Below, piece by piece: positions 57,610 through 64,000 of a stretch of DNA of 64,000 bases (the stretch's first letter is position 1; each line of letters begins with the position of its first letter). The notes below the pieces were generated by a model. The model saw nothing but the letters and a program-made list of their open reading frames with translations. It ran no database searches and was not told where the DNA came from. The position numbers were made by a program, and so were the translations under genes. Source of the stretch: an uncultured SAR116 cluster alpha proteobacterium (GTDB lineage: Bacteria; Pseudomonadota; Alphaproteobacteria; Puniceispirillales; Marisalimonadaceae); the NCBI GenBank assembly GCA_902615325.1, contig CACMOJ010000001.1, positions 186,001 to 250,000 of the forward strand, read 5' to 3'.

Positions 57610-58784
57610 CTGTCTATTTCACCAAAAACAATATCTAATGATCCAATTATTGCCACAGAATCGGCAAGCATATGTCCTTTAGACATATAATCTAATGATG
57701 ATAAAAAATAAAACCCTGGAGCTCTAATTTTGCATCTGTAAGGCTTATTAGAACCATCTGATTCTAATATAACACCAAATTCCCCTTTTGGTGCCTCTAC
57801 ACAGGTATATGTCCTTCCTTTAGGTGGCCTAAAACCTTCAGTATAAAGCTTGAAATGATGAATTAAGGCTTCCATAGAACCTTTCATTTCACTTCTTTTT
57901 GGTGGAGCAATTTTTTTGTCTTCTGTGATGTAATCACCATTAGGAATTTCATTAATAACTTGCTTAATAAGTTTTAGAGACTGTCTCATCTCTTCCATCC
58001 TAACAAGATATCTTGCATAACAATCTCCTGTTTTACCAACAGGAATGTCAAAGTCCAACTTATCATATACTTCATAAGGTTGCGATTTTCTTAAATCCCA
58101 TTTAACTCCTGATGCTCTTAAACATGGACCTGAAAAACCTAAAGAGAGAGCTTCATCTCTAGACACTTTTCCAATACCGACAGTCCTTTGCTTAAATATA
58201 CGATTTTCAGTTAATAATGTTTCAACATCATCAATAAATCCATGAAATTGATCTGCCCATAGACCTATATCTTCAAGTAAGCCATCTGGTAAATCTTGAT
58301 GAACTCCACCAGGCCTTATATATGAAGCATGCAATCTTGCACCTGAAACTCTTTCGTAAAACTCCATGAGTTTTTCCCGTTCTTCAAAACCCCATAACAG
58401 AGGTGTCATAGCACCTACATCAATAGCAAAAGTCGTAATGTTTAAAATATGATTTAAAATTCTTCCAATTTCACAAAATAATACTCGTATATATTGACTT
58501 CTTAATGGCACATTTACGTTTAATAATTTTTCGATTGCTAAAGCATAAGCATGTTCTTGATTCATAGGAGATACATAGTCTAATCTATCAAAATAAGGTA
58601 ATGCCTGAACATATGTTTTATTTTCAATAAGTTTTTCAGTACCTCTATGAAGTAATCCAATATGCGGATCAGCTCTTGTAATTATTTCTCCATCCATTTC
58701 CATAACCAATCTTAATACTCCGTGAGCTGCAGGATGCTGGGGACCGAAATTCATCGTGATTGGCTTGATCTTTGTATCAGTCAT
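57606..58784 (-). CDS. nuoD: NADH-quinone oxidoreductase subunit D
   Basis: The 49-kDa type subunit lining the quinone site. The 392 residues begin with [20 protein letters not shown], including the quinone-contacting histidine loop, and contain [28 protein letters not shown] and the family C-terminus DIVFGEIDR. NuoC is separate, not fused as in E. coli. It overlaps nuoC by 8 bp. Confidence 0.98.
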   Translation of the reverse strand: MTDTKIKPITMNFGPQHPAAHGVLRLVMEMDGEIITRADPHIGLLHRGTEKLIENKTYVQALPYFDRLDYVSPMNQEHAYALAIEKLLNVNVPLRSQYIRVLFCEIGRILNHILNITTFAIDVGAMTPLLWGFEEREKLMEFYERVSGARLHASYIRPGGVHQDLPDGLLEDIGLWADQFHGFIDDVETLLTENRIFKQRTVGIGKVSRDEALSLGFSGPCLRASGVKWDLRKSQPYEVYDKLDFDIPVGKTGDCYARYLVRMEEMRQSLKLIKQVINEIPNGDYITEDKKIAPPKRSEMKGSMEALIHHFKLYTEGFRPPKGRTYTCVEAPKGEFGVILESDGSNKPYRCKIRAPGFYFLSSLDYMSKGHMLADSVAIIGSLDIVFGEIDR

Positions 58785-59358
58785 TATTTTTCTTATCCTT
58801 TATTTTATCTACAACGCCCCATGGTGAATTAAAGTCAAAATCTCTATAGTCTTGAGTAAGTTTAACTTTATTATAAACCACTCTTCTACTTTCTGTTTCA
58901 TAAGATACTTCATCAAATCCGGTTAGTGGAAAATCTTTTCTTAATGGATGACCTTGAAAACCATAATCTGTCAATAATCTTCTTAAATCTGGATGACCAT
59001 CTACATAAACACCAAACATATCCCAAAGTTCTCTTTCCGCCCATAGAGCAGAAAAATATAACTTAGATATAGATGGAACTACATCATTTGCATTCATAGG
59101 ACATAATACTCTAACTCTTTGGTTATTGGTAATTGATAAAAATTGATAAATTATTAAAAATCTATCTTTTTTATTTGGATAATCAACTGCTGTTATATCA
59201 GACAATTGATCAAACAAACATGATGGATCATCTTTCAAAAATTGAATTAATTTTAAAAGGTTATCTTTCTCTACTGAGATTTCAACTTGATCAAGAACAA
59301 CTTTAATCGAACTATATTTTACTTTGCAATATTCTTTTATTTGATTTGATAAAGACAT
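58777..59358 (-). CDS. nuoC: NADH-quinone oxidoreductase subunit C
   Basis: The 193-residue 30-kDa type subunit. Its signature is [32 protein letters not shown]-type, seen here as [17 protein letters not shown] with [20 protein letters not shown] following. It lies 8 bp after nuoB and overlaps nuoD by 8 bp. Confidence 0.97.
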   Translation of the reverse strand: MSLSNQIKEYCKVKYSSIKVVLDQVEISVEKDNLLKLIQFLKDDPSCLFDQLSDITAVDYPNKKDRFLIIYQFLSITNNQRVRVLCPMNANDVVPSISKLYFSALWAERELWDMFGVYVDGHPDLRRLLTDYGFQGHPLRKDFPLTGFDEVSYETESRRVVYNKVKLTQDYRDFDFNSPWGVVDKIKDKKNND

Positions 59359-59366
59359 TAAATCAA

Positions 59367-59921
59367 CTAAATTCTTGAAATTGTTGAAGTGCGTCTAATC
59401 TTCTTTTGTAGTTGGAGCAAACCATAGATTAAAGCTTCTGCAGTTGGAGGACAACCTGGTACATAAATATCAACAGGTACTATTCTATCACAACCTCTCA
59501 CTACGGAATAAGAGTAATGATAATAGCCTCCACCATTCGCACATGAACCCATTGAGATAACCCATCTAGGTTCTGCCATTTGATCATAAACTCTTCTTAA
59601 GGCTGGTGCCATTTTGTTAGTTAGTGTACCTGCAACAATCATAACGTCTGACTGTCTTGGGCTAGGTCTAAATAGCATACCAAATCTATCCATATCATAA
59701 CGAGATGCAGCACTATGCATCATTTCAACTGCACAGCATGCCAAACCAAAAGTCATAGGCCATAAAGATCCAGATTTAGCCCAATTAAATAATTTATCTG
59801 CTTGACCTATAATAAAGCCTCGATTAGAAATTTCATCACTAACAGCATTTAAAATATCGTCTTGACCAGAAAATTTTGGGTCTTCAGTTAGTTGCTTACC
59901 TAAAAAATCATCTACTCCCAT
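59367..59921 (-). CDS. nuoB: NADH-quinone oxidoreductase subunit B
   Basis: NuoB holds the terminal cluster N2. With the start chosen here the ligands are the tandem C62-C63 ([10 protein letters not shown]), C127 (GSCANGGGY) and C157 (VPGCPPT). The frame is open to an ATG at 59942, but that would put 31 bp inside nuoA without a Shine-Dalgarno. The ATG at 59921 has AGG upstream and gives 184 residues with a family-like N-terminus, so I prefer it. The overlap with nuoA is then 10 bp. Confidence 0.95.
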   Translation of the reverse strand: MGVDDFLGKQLTEDPKFSGQDDILNAVSDEISNRGFIIGQADKLFNWAKSGSLWPMTFGLACCAVEMMHSAASRYDMDRFGMLFRPSPRQSDVMIVAGTLTNKMAPALRRVYDQMAEPRWVISMGSCANGGGYYHYSYSVVRGCDRIVPVDIYVPGCPPTAEALIYGLLQLQKKIRRTSTISRI

Positions 59922-60277
59922 TCTAAAGCACCTTTTTTCCATTCATATATAAAACCAAAAGTTAAAACTAATAAAAAGAACATCATTGACCAAAAACCAA
60001 ATAAACCAATATTACCTAATGAGACTGCCCAAGGGAATAAAAATGCGATTTCTAAATCGAATATGATGAATAAAATTGCTACCAAATAAAATCTTACGTC
60101 AAAGTTGACTCTAGTATCTTCAAAAACATCAAATCCACACTCAAAAGGAGTATTTTTTTCAGGATCAGGATTTTGATTACCAACAACAAACGCTGAAGCC
60201 ACAAAGACAATACATATAGTGATTGCAAAAAGGATAAAAATTAGTATGGGCAAGTAATTTAATAAATTTTCGTTCAA
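59912..60277 (-). CDS. nuoA: NADH-quinone oxidoreductase subunit A
   Basis: The first nuo gene encodes a 121-residue protein with three membrane helices and the conserved loop [22 protein letters not shown]-type (visible as [10 protein letters not shown] and [20 protein letters not shown]). The start codon is TTG at 60277, supported by AGGA 6 nt upstream and by the family N-terminus. A promoter with a perfect TTGACA box lies about 30-60 bp upstream. The fourteen nuo genes follow without insertion. Confidence 0.95.
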   Translation of the reverse strand: MNENLLNYLPILIFILFAITICIVFVASAFVVGNQNPDPEKNTPFECGFDVFEDTRVNFDVRFYLVAILFIIFDLEIAFLFPWAVSLGNIGLFGFWSMMFFLLVLTFGFIYEWKKGALEWE

Positions 60278-60307
60278 GTTAATTCCTGATAAAGTGTATT
60301 TATAAAT

Positions 60308-60335
60308 GAGATAACATTATATTAAATAATGTCAA
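60308..60335 (-). promoter_or_regulatory. Predicted promoter of the nuo operon
   Basis: On the minus strand a consensus -35 TTGACA (60335-60330) is followed after 16 bp by TATCTC (60313-60308) as a weak -10. The start of transcription would be near 60301, about 24 nt before the TTG start of nuoA. A TATAAT also occurs 8 bp after TTGACA but at the wrong spacing for that -35. This is consensus matching only. Confidence 0.45.
60314..60332. promoter_or_regulatory. Inverted repeat in the nuo promoter
   Basis: Arms ACATTAT (60314-60320) and ATAATGT (60326-60332) are perfectly complementary around a 5-nt centre. The dyad covers the 3' half of the -35 box and most of the spacer, the usual place for a repressor operator. 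No regulator can be named from sequence. Confidence 0.4.
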
Positions 60336-60363
60336 TATCAGCTTGAAAATAATTGAGTTTATA

Positions 60364-61251
60364 TTAATTACTTTTTCTGTCAAAAATGTAAATGCCCAAG
60401 AATATTACAATTAGTGAAATTAAATGATATATATGAAAATTCTCATCTAAGACTATTATTGCTAGCACAGAAGTAAATAGTGGAACCAAATTTGTATAAA
60501 GACCAGATAAAGATGGTCCAACAATTTTAACTCCTTTCATAAATAAAATTTGTGCTAGTAATGAGGGAAATATTATTATAACTGACAAAATAATTAATCC
60601 TTTAAAAGTTGGAAAAAAAAATGAATATTGTGTTATCTCAATGATTAATCCAGGTAAAGAACCTAAAAATGCAACATAAGAAAAAATTGTCATCAACAAA
60701 ATGTCATTTATTTCAGGCCTTTTTCTAAGCCCAACGGCATAAATTGCATAAAATATACATGCAAGAATCAATAATAAATCCCCATCATTTAATTTAAGCC
60801 TAAATAATGATGCAAGATTACCATTAGAAATAACAATTGATACACCTATGAATGTAACTAACAAACCAGTAACTTGTTTTAAATTGATACTAGTTTTTAG
60901 CCAAAACATAGCTATTATGACAATGAAAGCAGGCATTGTTGATTGAACTATACCTAGGTTTATTGCAACAGTATAATGTGCAGAGATATAATATATTGAG
61001 TTAAATGTTGTAAATCCACATAACCCCATCACAATCATCCATTTGTAATTAGATTTAAAAATTTGAAATGCTAAGCTTAGTTGGTGCCTGCATATAATTG
61101 ATAAAATAATCATAACACCTAGCCATCTTCCTGTAACAATTAACATCGGAGAAATCTCGTTAACGGCCAATCTGCCAGCAATAGCGTTAAACCCCCAAAA
61201 TAACGAAGCTAGGGTAAGAAACAAGTGTGGGTTATAAAGTTTTTCTTTCAC
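60364..61251 (-). CDS. DMT-superfamily (EamA) membrane transporter
   Basis: The 295 residues hold about ten hydrophobic helices arranged as two five-helix EamA repeats. The first repeat begins LASLFWGFNAIAGRLAV and the second GDLLLILACIFYAIYAVGLRK, both classic EamA starts. Family members export amino acids or metabolites, but substrate cannot be read from sequence. It is divergent from the aminotransferase gene across 54 bp, which hints at a shared substrate, and it lies 86 bp upstream of nuoA on the same strand. Confidence 0.88.
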   Translation of the reverse strand: MKEKLYNPHLFLTLASLFWGFNAIAGRLAVNEISPMLIVTGRWLGVMIILSIICRHQLSLAFQIFKSNYKWMIVMGLCGFTTFNSIYYISAHYTVAINLGIVQSTMPAFIVIIAMFWLKTSINLKQVTGLLVTFIGVSIVISNGNLASLFRLKLNDGDLLLILACIFYAIYAVGLRKRPEINDILLMTIFSYVAFLGSLPGLIIEITQYSFFFPTFKGLIILSVIIIFPSLLAQILFMKGVKIVGPSLSGLYTNLVPLFTSVLAIIVLDENFHIYHLISLIVIFLGIYIFDRKSN

Positions 61252-61305
61252 AAATTTAAGTTAAAGATATAATCAAAGCATTAAATATTTAAACGTTTTT
61301 TTTAA

Positions 61306-62571
61306 ATGAACAAGCAAAATATGTTGTATGAAAGATTTAGAAATATCGAACCGTCAAGTACACTTAGAATTAATGAAATATCTAACAAACTTCTTAATGA
61401 AGGAAAAAAAGTTTTTAAATTTGGACTTGGTCAGTCACCTTTCCCAGTGCCAGAAATTCTGATTGAAACGTTAAAAAAAAATTCACATCAAAAGGATTAT
61501 TTAAATGTATCAGGCCTATTAAAACTTAGAGAGGTTGTAGCTAAATACCATTCAAAAAAGAATAATAATAGTTATTCAAAAGATAATGTTATAATCGGCC
61601 CAGGTTCTAAAGAACTTATATTTCAGTGCCAGATGGTTACGGAAATGCCATTATTGCTTCCAAAACCAAGCTGGGTTTCTTATGGACCACAAGCAAAGAT
61701 TTTAAAAAAAAATATATTTTGGATTGAAACATCAAAAAAAACAAATTGGCATTTAAGTGCAGATGCACTTAGGGATTATTGCAAAAATTGCAACTATAAA
61801 TATCAACTATTAATACTTAATTCACCTAATAATCCAACTGGAACAAATAATGAAGATTTAGAAGAATTGTCGAAAATTTGTAAAGAAAATAACATTATAG
61901 TTATTTCAGATGAAATTTATGCTGAATTAGATTTTAATGGAAATTATCATTCAATTAGTCATTTTTATCCTGAAGGGACTATCATTTCTTCTGGACTAAG
62001 TAAGTGGTGCGGTGCTGGTGGATGGAGGCTAGGAACCTTAACATTTCCAACAGAATTAAAAAAAATTCATGATAGTGTTAGATCATTAGCTAGTGAGACA
62101 TTTTCATCAGTTAGTGCACCCATTCAATATGCAGCTGTAAAGGCTTACACAGAAGATCATTCAGAATATTTGAACAACTCAAGAATAATTTTAAAAAAAG
62201 TAGCTGATTTTGTTTATGATCAACTATCAGAGATAGGAATAGAATGCATAAGACCTCAAGGAGGATTTTATATATTATGTGATTTTTCAAAAATAATTAA
62301 ACACAATAACATAATTAATAATGCAACAAAACTGTGCGAACAAGTACTTCAGAATACTGGATTTGCAATGCTTCCAGGAAAAAACTTTGGAATTGAAGAT
62401 GAAAAACTTATTACTAGAATGGCATTTGTAGATTTTGATGGAAATAAGGCATTATCTTTTATGAAAGATAATACTTCTATAAAAGATGATTATTTTAATG
62501 AGCTCTTTCCAAAAATAAACGAAGGTATTCTAAATTTAAAATCTTGGTTAAAAAGTGAATTTTTAAGTTAA
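61306..62571 (+). CDS. PLP-dependent aminotransferase, class I/II
   Basis: The 421-residue fold-type I enzyme has GLGQSPFPVPE near the N-terminus (substrate-entry loop), NSPNNPTGT (the Asn contacting PLP), SDEIYAEL and the Schiff-base lysine in SSGLSKWCGAGGWRLG. It therefore belongs to the aspartate aminotransferase superfamily. The donor and acceptor substrates are not clear; the KWCGAGGWR loop has one more residue than the common SK-x4-GWR. Two methionines (1 and 6) are possible starts. It is divergent from a DMT transporter and overlaps the cold-shock gene tail to tail by 9 bp. Confidence 0.9.
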   Translation: MNKQNMLYERFRNIEPSSTLRINEISNKLLNEGKKVFKFGLGQSPFPVPEILIETLKKNSHQKDYLNVSGLLKLREVVAKYHSKKNNNSYSKDNVIIGPGSKELIFQCQMVTEMPLLLPKPSWVSYGPQAKILKKNIFWIETSKKTNWHLSADALRDYCKNCNYKYQLLILNSPNNPTGTNNEDLEELSKICKENNIIVISDEIYAELDFNGNYHSISHFYPEGTIISSGLSKWCGAGGWRLGTLTFPTELKKIHDSVRSLASETFSSVSAPIQYAAVKAYTEDHSEYLNNSRIILKKVADFVYDQLSEIGIECIRPQGGFYILCDFSKIIKHNNIINNATKLCEQVLQNTGFAMLPGKNFGIEDEKLITRMAFVDFDGNKALSFMKDNTSIKDDYFNELFPKINEGILNLKSWLKSEFLS

Positions 62572-62763
62572 TTTAATATTAACAGCACTACTTTTACCTT
62601 TATTTACTGCTACTTCAAAAGTAACTTTTTGTCCTTCAGTTAGAGTTCTTATCCCGTTTTTTTCTAAAGAAGTCTTATGAACAAATACATCCTTTTCATC
62701 ACCTGCAGGAGTTATAAAACCATATCCTTTTTGAAAATTAAACCACTTAACAACACCTTCCAT
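62563..62763 (-). CDS. cspA: Cold-shock domain protein (CspA family)
   Basis: A single cold-shock domain of 66 residues that binds single-stranded RNA/DNA. RNP1 is KGYGFI and RNP2 is DVFVH, with the opening MEGVVKWFNFQKGYGF typical of the family. The frame is open to an ATG at 62844, but the ATG at 62763 has a full AAGGAG 7 nt upstream and gives the standard length. A clear promoter lies about 50-80 bp upstream, leaving a leader of about 45 nt. It overlaps the aminotransferase gene by 9 bp. Whether it is cold-induced cannot be told from sequence. Confidence 0.95.
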   Translation of the reverse strand: MEGVVKWFNFQKGYGFITPAGDEKDVFVHKTSLEKNGIRTLTEGQKVTFEVAVNKGKSSAVNIKLT

Positions 62764-62814
62764 AATCGACTCCTTAACTTTGTTGATCAAATGAATTAAA
62801 GTTAGTTCAATCAA

Positions 62815-62844
62815 ATTATAGAAATACAATAATTCATTTTTCAC
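62815..62844 (-). promoter_or_regulatory. Predicted sigma-70 type promoter of the cold-shock gene
   Basis: On the minus strand a perfect -10 TATAAT (62820-62815) is preceded at 18 bp by GTGAAA (62844-62839), which matches four of six -35 positions. Transcription would begin near 62808, giving a leader of about 45 nt before the AAGGAG/ATG. Together with the strong Shine-Dalgarno this is one of the best expression-signal sets in the window. Confidence 0.6.
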
Positions 62845-62865
62845 AATATCAATAATATCATTTAA

Positions 62866-64000
62866 CTACAATTTATTTTTTTTTAAATCTAACTCTAACC
62901 ATCTTGTTTCTAATTCATCTAATTTCTTTTTTGAAATTTCTAATGTTTTTGAAGATTCTAAAAATTTATCAATATTTTTTGTATATAAAGTTGCATCAGA
63001 TAAGATTAAGTTCATCTGAGAAATAACAGTTTCTAATTTTGAAATTTCTCTTGGTATGATGGATAATTCATGTTCTAATTTATAGGTTAATTTATTATTA
63101 TTTAAAGTTTTACTTTGTTTAATTTTTTTAACTTTATTTGAAACATGTCTCATTAAATTTTTATTTTTAAAATTATTTTTTTTTAATTTTAAATAATCTG
63201 AATAACCTCCTATACAGTCTACAACCTTACCATCACCTTGAAATGCTAAAATTCTAGTAACTGTCTGGTCTAAGAAATCTCTATCATGTGAAACTATAAT
63301 TAATGTACCTTTATAATTAATTAGTATTTCTTCCAACAAATCAAGAGTATCCATATCAAGGTCGTTTGTTGGTTCATCAAGAATTAAACATGATTTTGGG
63401 TTTGCAAGTATCTTTGCAAGCATTAATCTGTTTTTTTGTCCTCCAGACAAAGTAGACACGTAATCATTTAATATCCTTGGATCAAATTGAAATTCTTTCA
63501 AATATCCATATACATGTCTATCTTTTCCCATAACGTTTATGTAGTCACCTCCAGAGGGAGAAATATTTTTTTTTATAGTTTCTTTCAAAAATAAATCTGA
63601 TCTTTTTTGGTCAAAATATGAAAATTCTATATTTTTAAAATTTTTAATTGTTCCTTTATCTGGGATTTCCTGTTTTAGTAAAAGTTTTAAGAAGGTTGTT
63701 TTACCAGATCCATTTTCACCAAGTATACCTATTCTATCTCCTCTATTAATTTTAAAATTAAAGTTTTCTAAAATTTTAATTTCTTCAGAGTTTGTTTTAA
63801 ATGATTTTGAGACATTAAAAAACTCTGAAATTGATTTTGCATGATCTTTAAATTTAATATTAGAATTTACTTTAATTTTTGAAATTGCACGTCTATAAGA
63901 TGTTTCATCTTCTTCTAATTTTTTTTGCATTAGTCTAATTTGCTCAAGCCTTCTAACGTTGCGTTTTACTCTTGCTTTAACGCCTTTTGATGCCCATTCT
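62866..64000 (-). CDS. uup: ABC-F family ATPase, Uup-like (partial, 5' part beyond the right edge)
   Basis: The frame stays open to the window edge and upstream of Met at 63930, where the peptide WASKGVKARVKRNVRRLEQI is the inter-domain linker of Uup-type ABC-F proteins. What is present is therefore the linker, the second nucleotide-binding domain and the C-terminal extension. That domain has Walker A GENGSGKTT, signature LSGGQKNRL, Walker B LDEPTNDLD and the SHDRDFLD switch. The last about 90 residues are Lys/Leu/Glu-rich and probably a coiled coil, as in Uup. ABC-F proteins act on ribosomes or branched DNA, not as transporters. It ends 102 bp before the cspA start. Confidence 0.93.
   Translation of the reverse strand, partial: EWASKGVKARVKRNVRRLEQIRLMQKKLEEDETSYRRAISKIKVNSNIKFKDHAKSISEFFNVSKSFKTNSEEIKILENFNFKINRGDRIGILGENGSGKTTFLKLLLKQEIPDKGTIKNFKNIEFSYFDQKRSDLFLKETIKKNISPSGGDYINVMGKDRHVYGYLKEFQFDPRILNDYVSTLSGGQKNRLMLAKILANPKSCLILDEPTNDLDMDTLDLLEEILINYKGTLIIVSHDRDFLDQTVTRILAFQGDGKVVDCIGGYSDYLKLKKNNFKNKNLMRHVSNKVKKIKQSKTLNNNKLTYKLEHELSIIPREISKLETVISQMNLILSDATLYTKNIDKFLESSKTLEISKKKLDELETRWLELDLKKNKL

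Noticed and set aside
62764-62844. 27-residue N-terminal extension of the cold-shock protein
   Set aside because: The extension overlaps the predicted promoter, and the ATG at 62763 has a full AAGGAG and gives the standard Csp length.
1-64000. Mobile elements, prophage, CRISPR arrays, rRNA genes or a biosynthetic gene cluster
   Set aside because: No transposase, integrase, spaced direct-repeat array, rRNA-like sequence or cluster of accessory enzymes was seen; nearly every gene belongs to a conserved alphaproteobacterial neighbourhood.

Overview
The window is a strongly AT-rich chromosome segment from an alphaproteobacterium, most likely a streamlined marine lineage of the SAR11 or HIMB59/AEGEAN-169 type. 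The alphaproteobacterial placement rests on gene order: sdhE-recG, the ntrBC-ntrYX-trkA-hflX string, fused ispDF, pgpA-cinA-COQ10-lipA-lpd-pdhCBA with a lipoyl-bearing E1 beta, the divIC/ftsB-like gene beside eno, plsX-fabH-ihfA-merR-tRNA-Pro, rpiB-glyA-nrdR-ribD-ribE-ribBA-ribH-nusB-thiL, and nuoA-N-birA-coaX-rnj-DUF1467. The streamlined marine placement rests on composition and packing. Adding up the gaps leaves only about 1.1-1.2 kb of the 64 kb outside genes, most junctions overlap by 1-26 bp, and almost every convergent pair overlaps. The exact clade cannot be fixed from this window.

Layout. 1-5.5 kb: partial sdhE, recG, a DUF502 membrane protein, mazG, an SDR dehydrogenase and an inositol-monophosphatase-like enzyme. 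5.4-15 kb: a minus-strand signalling block ntrB-ntrC-ntrY-ntrX-trkA-dat-hflX. 15-17.2 kb: ispDF-pgpA-cinA on the plus strand. 17.2-28.8 kb: a long minus-strand run of central metabolism (tpiA, secG, pyrG, kdsA, eno, ftsB-like, the pyruvate dehydrogenase complex, lipA, COQ10-like). 28.9-32 kb: a ppiD-like periplasmic folding factor and threonine dehydratase. 32.2-35.6 kb: tRNA-Pro, a MerR regulator, ihfA, fabH, plsX and a cytochrome bc1 assembly chaperone. 35.6-42.9 kb: bamE, then the riboflavin/one-carbon block. 42.9-60.3 kb: DUF1467, RNase J, pantothenate kinase, biotin ligase and all fourteen nuo genes. 60.4-64 kb: a DMT-family transporter, an aminotransferase, a cold-shock protein and the 3' part of an ABC-F ATPase.

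How the genes work together. Pyruvate dehydrogenase (pdhA/B/C, lpd) with its cofactor enzyme lipA produces acetyl-CoA and NADH. NADH is oxidised by complex I (nuoA-N), whose FMN and iron-sulfur clusters depend in part on the riboflavin genes, and electrons pass to ubiquinone, which the COQ10-like and bc1-chaperone genes serve. BirA and CoaX supply biotinylation and CoA. The ntr genes are two sensor/regulator pairs, but both AAA+ regulators have lost the sigma-54 contact loop, so they probably act as sigma-70-type regulators.

No phage, insertion sequence, CRISPR array or secondary-metabolite cluster is visible, and I found no clearly novel multigene system. The points most worth a second look are the two GAFTGA-less Ntr regulators, the absence of dusB and hfq from their usual slots, the zinc-ligand-less RibA half of RibBA, the 3-bp divergent gene pair at 35.55 kb, and several small dyads at promoter positions.
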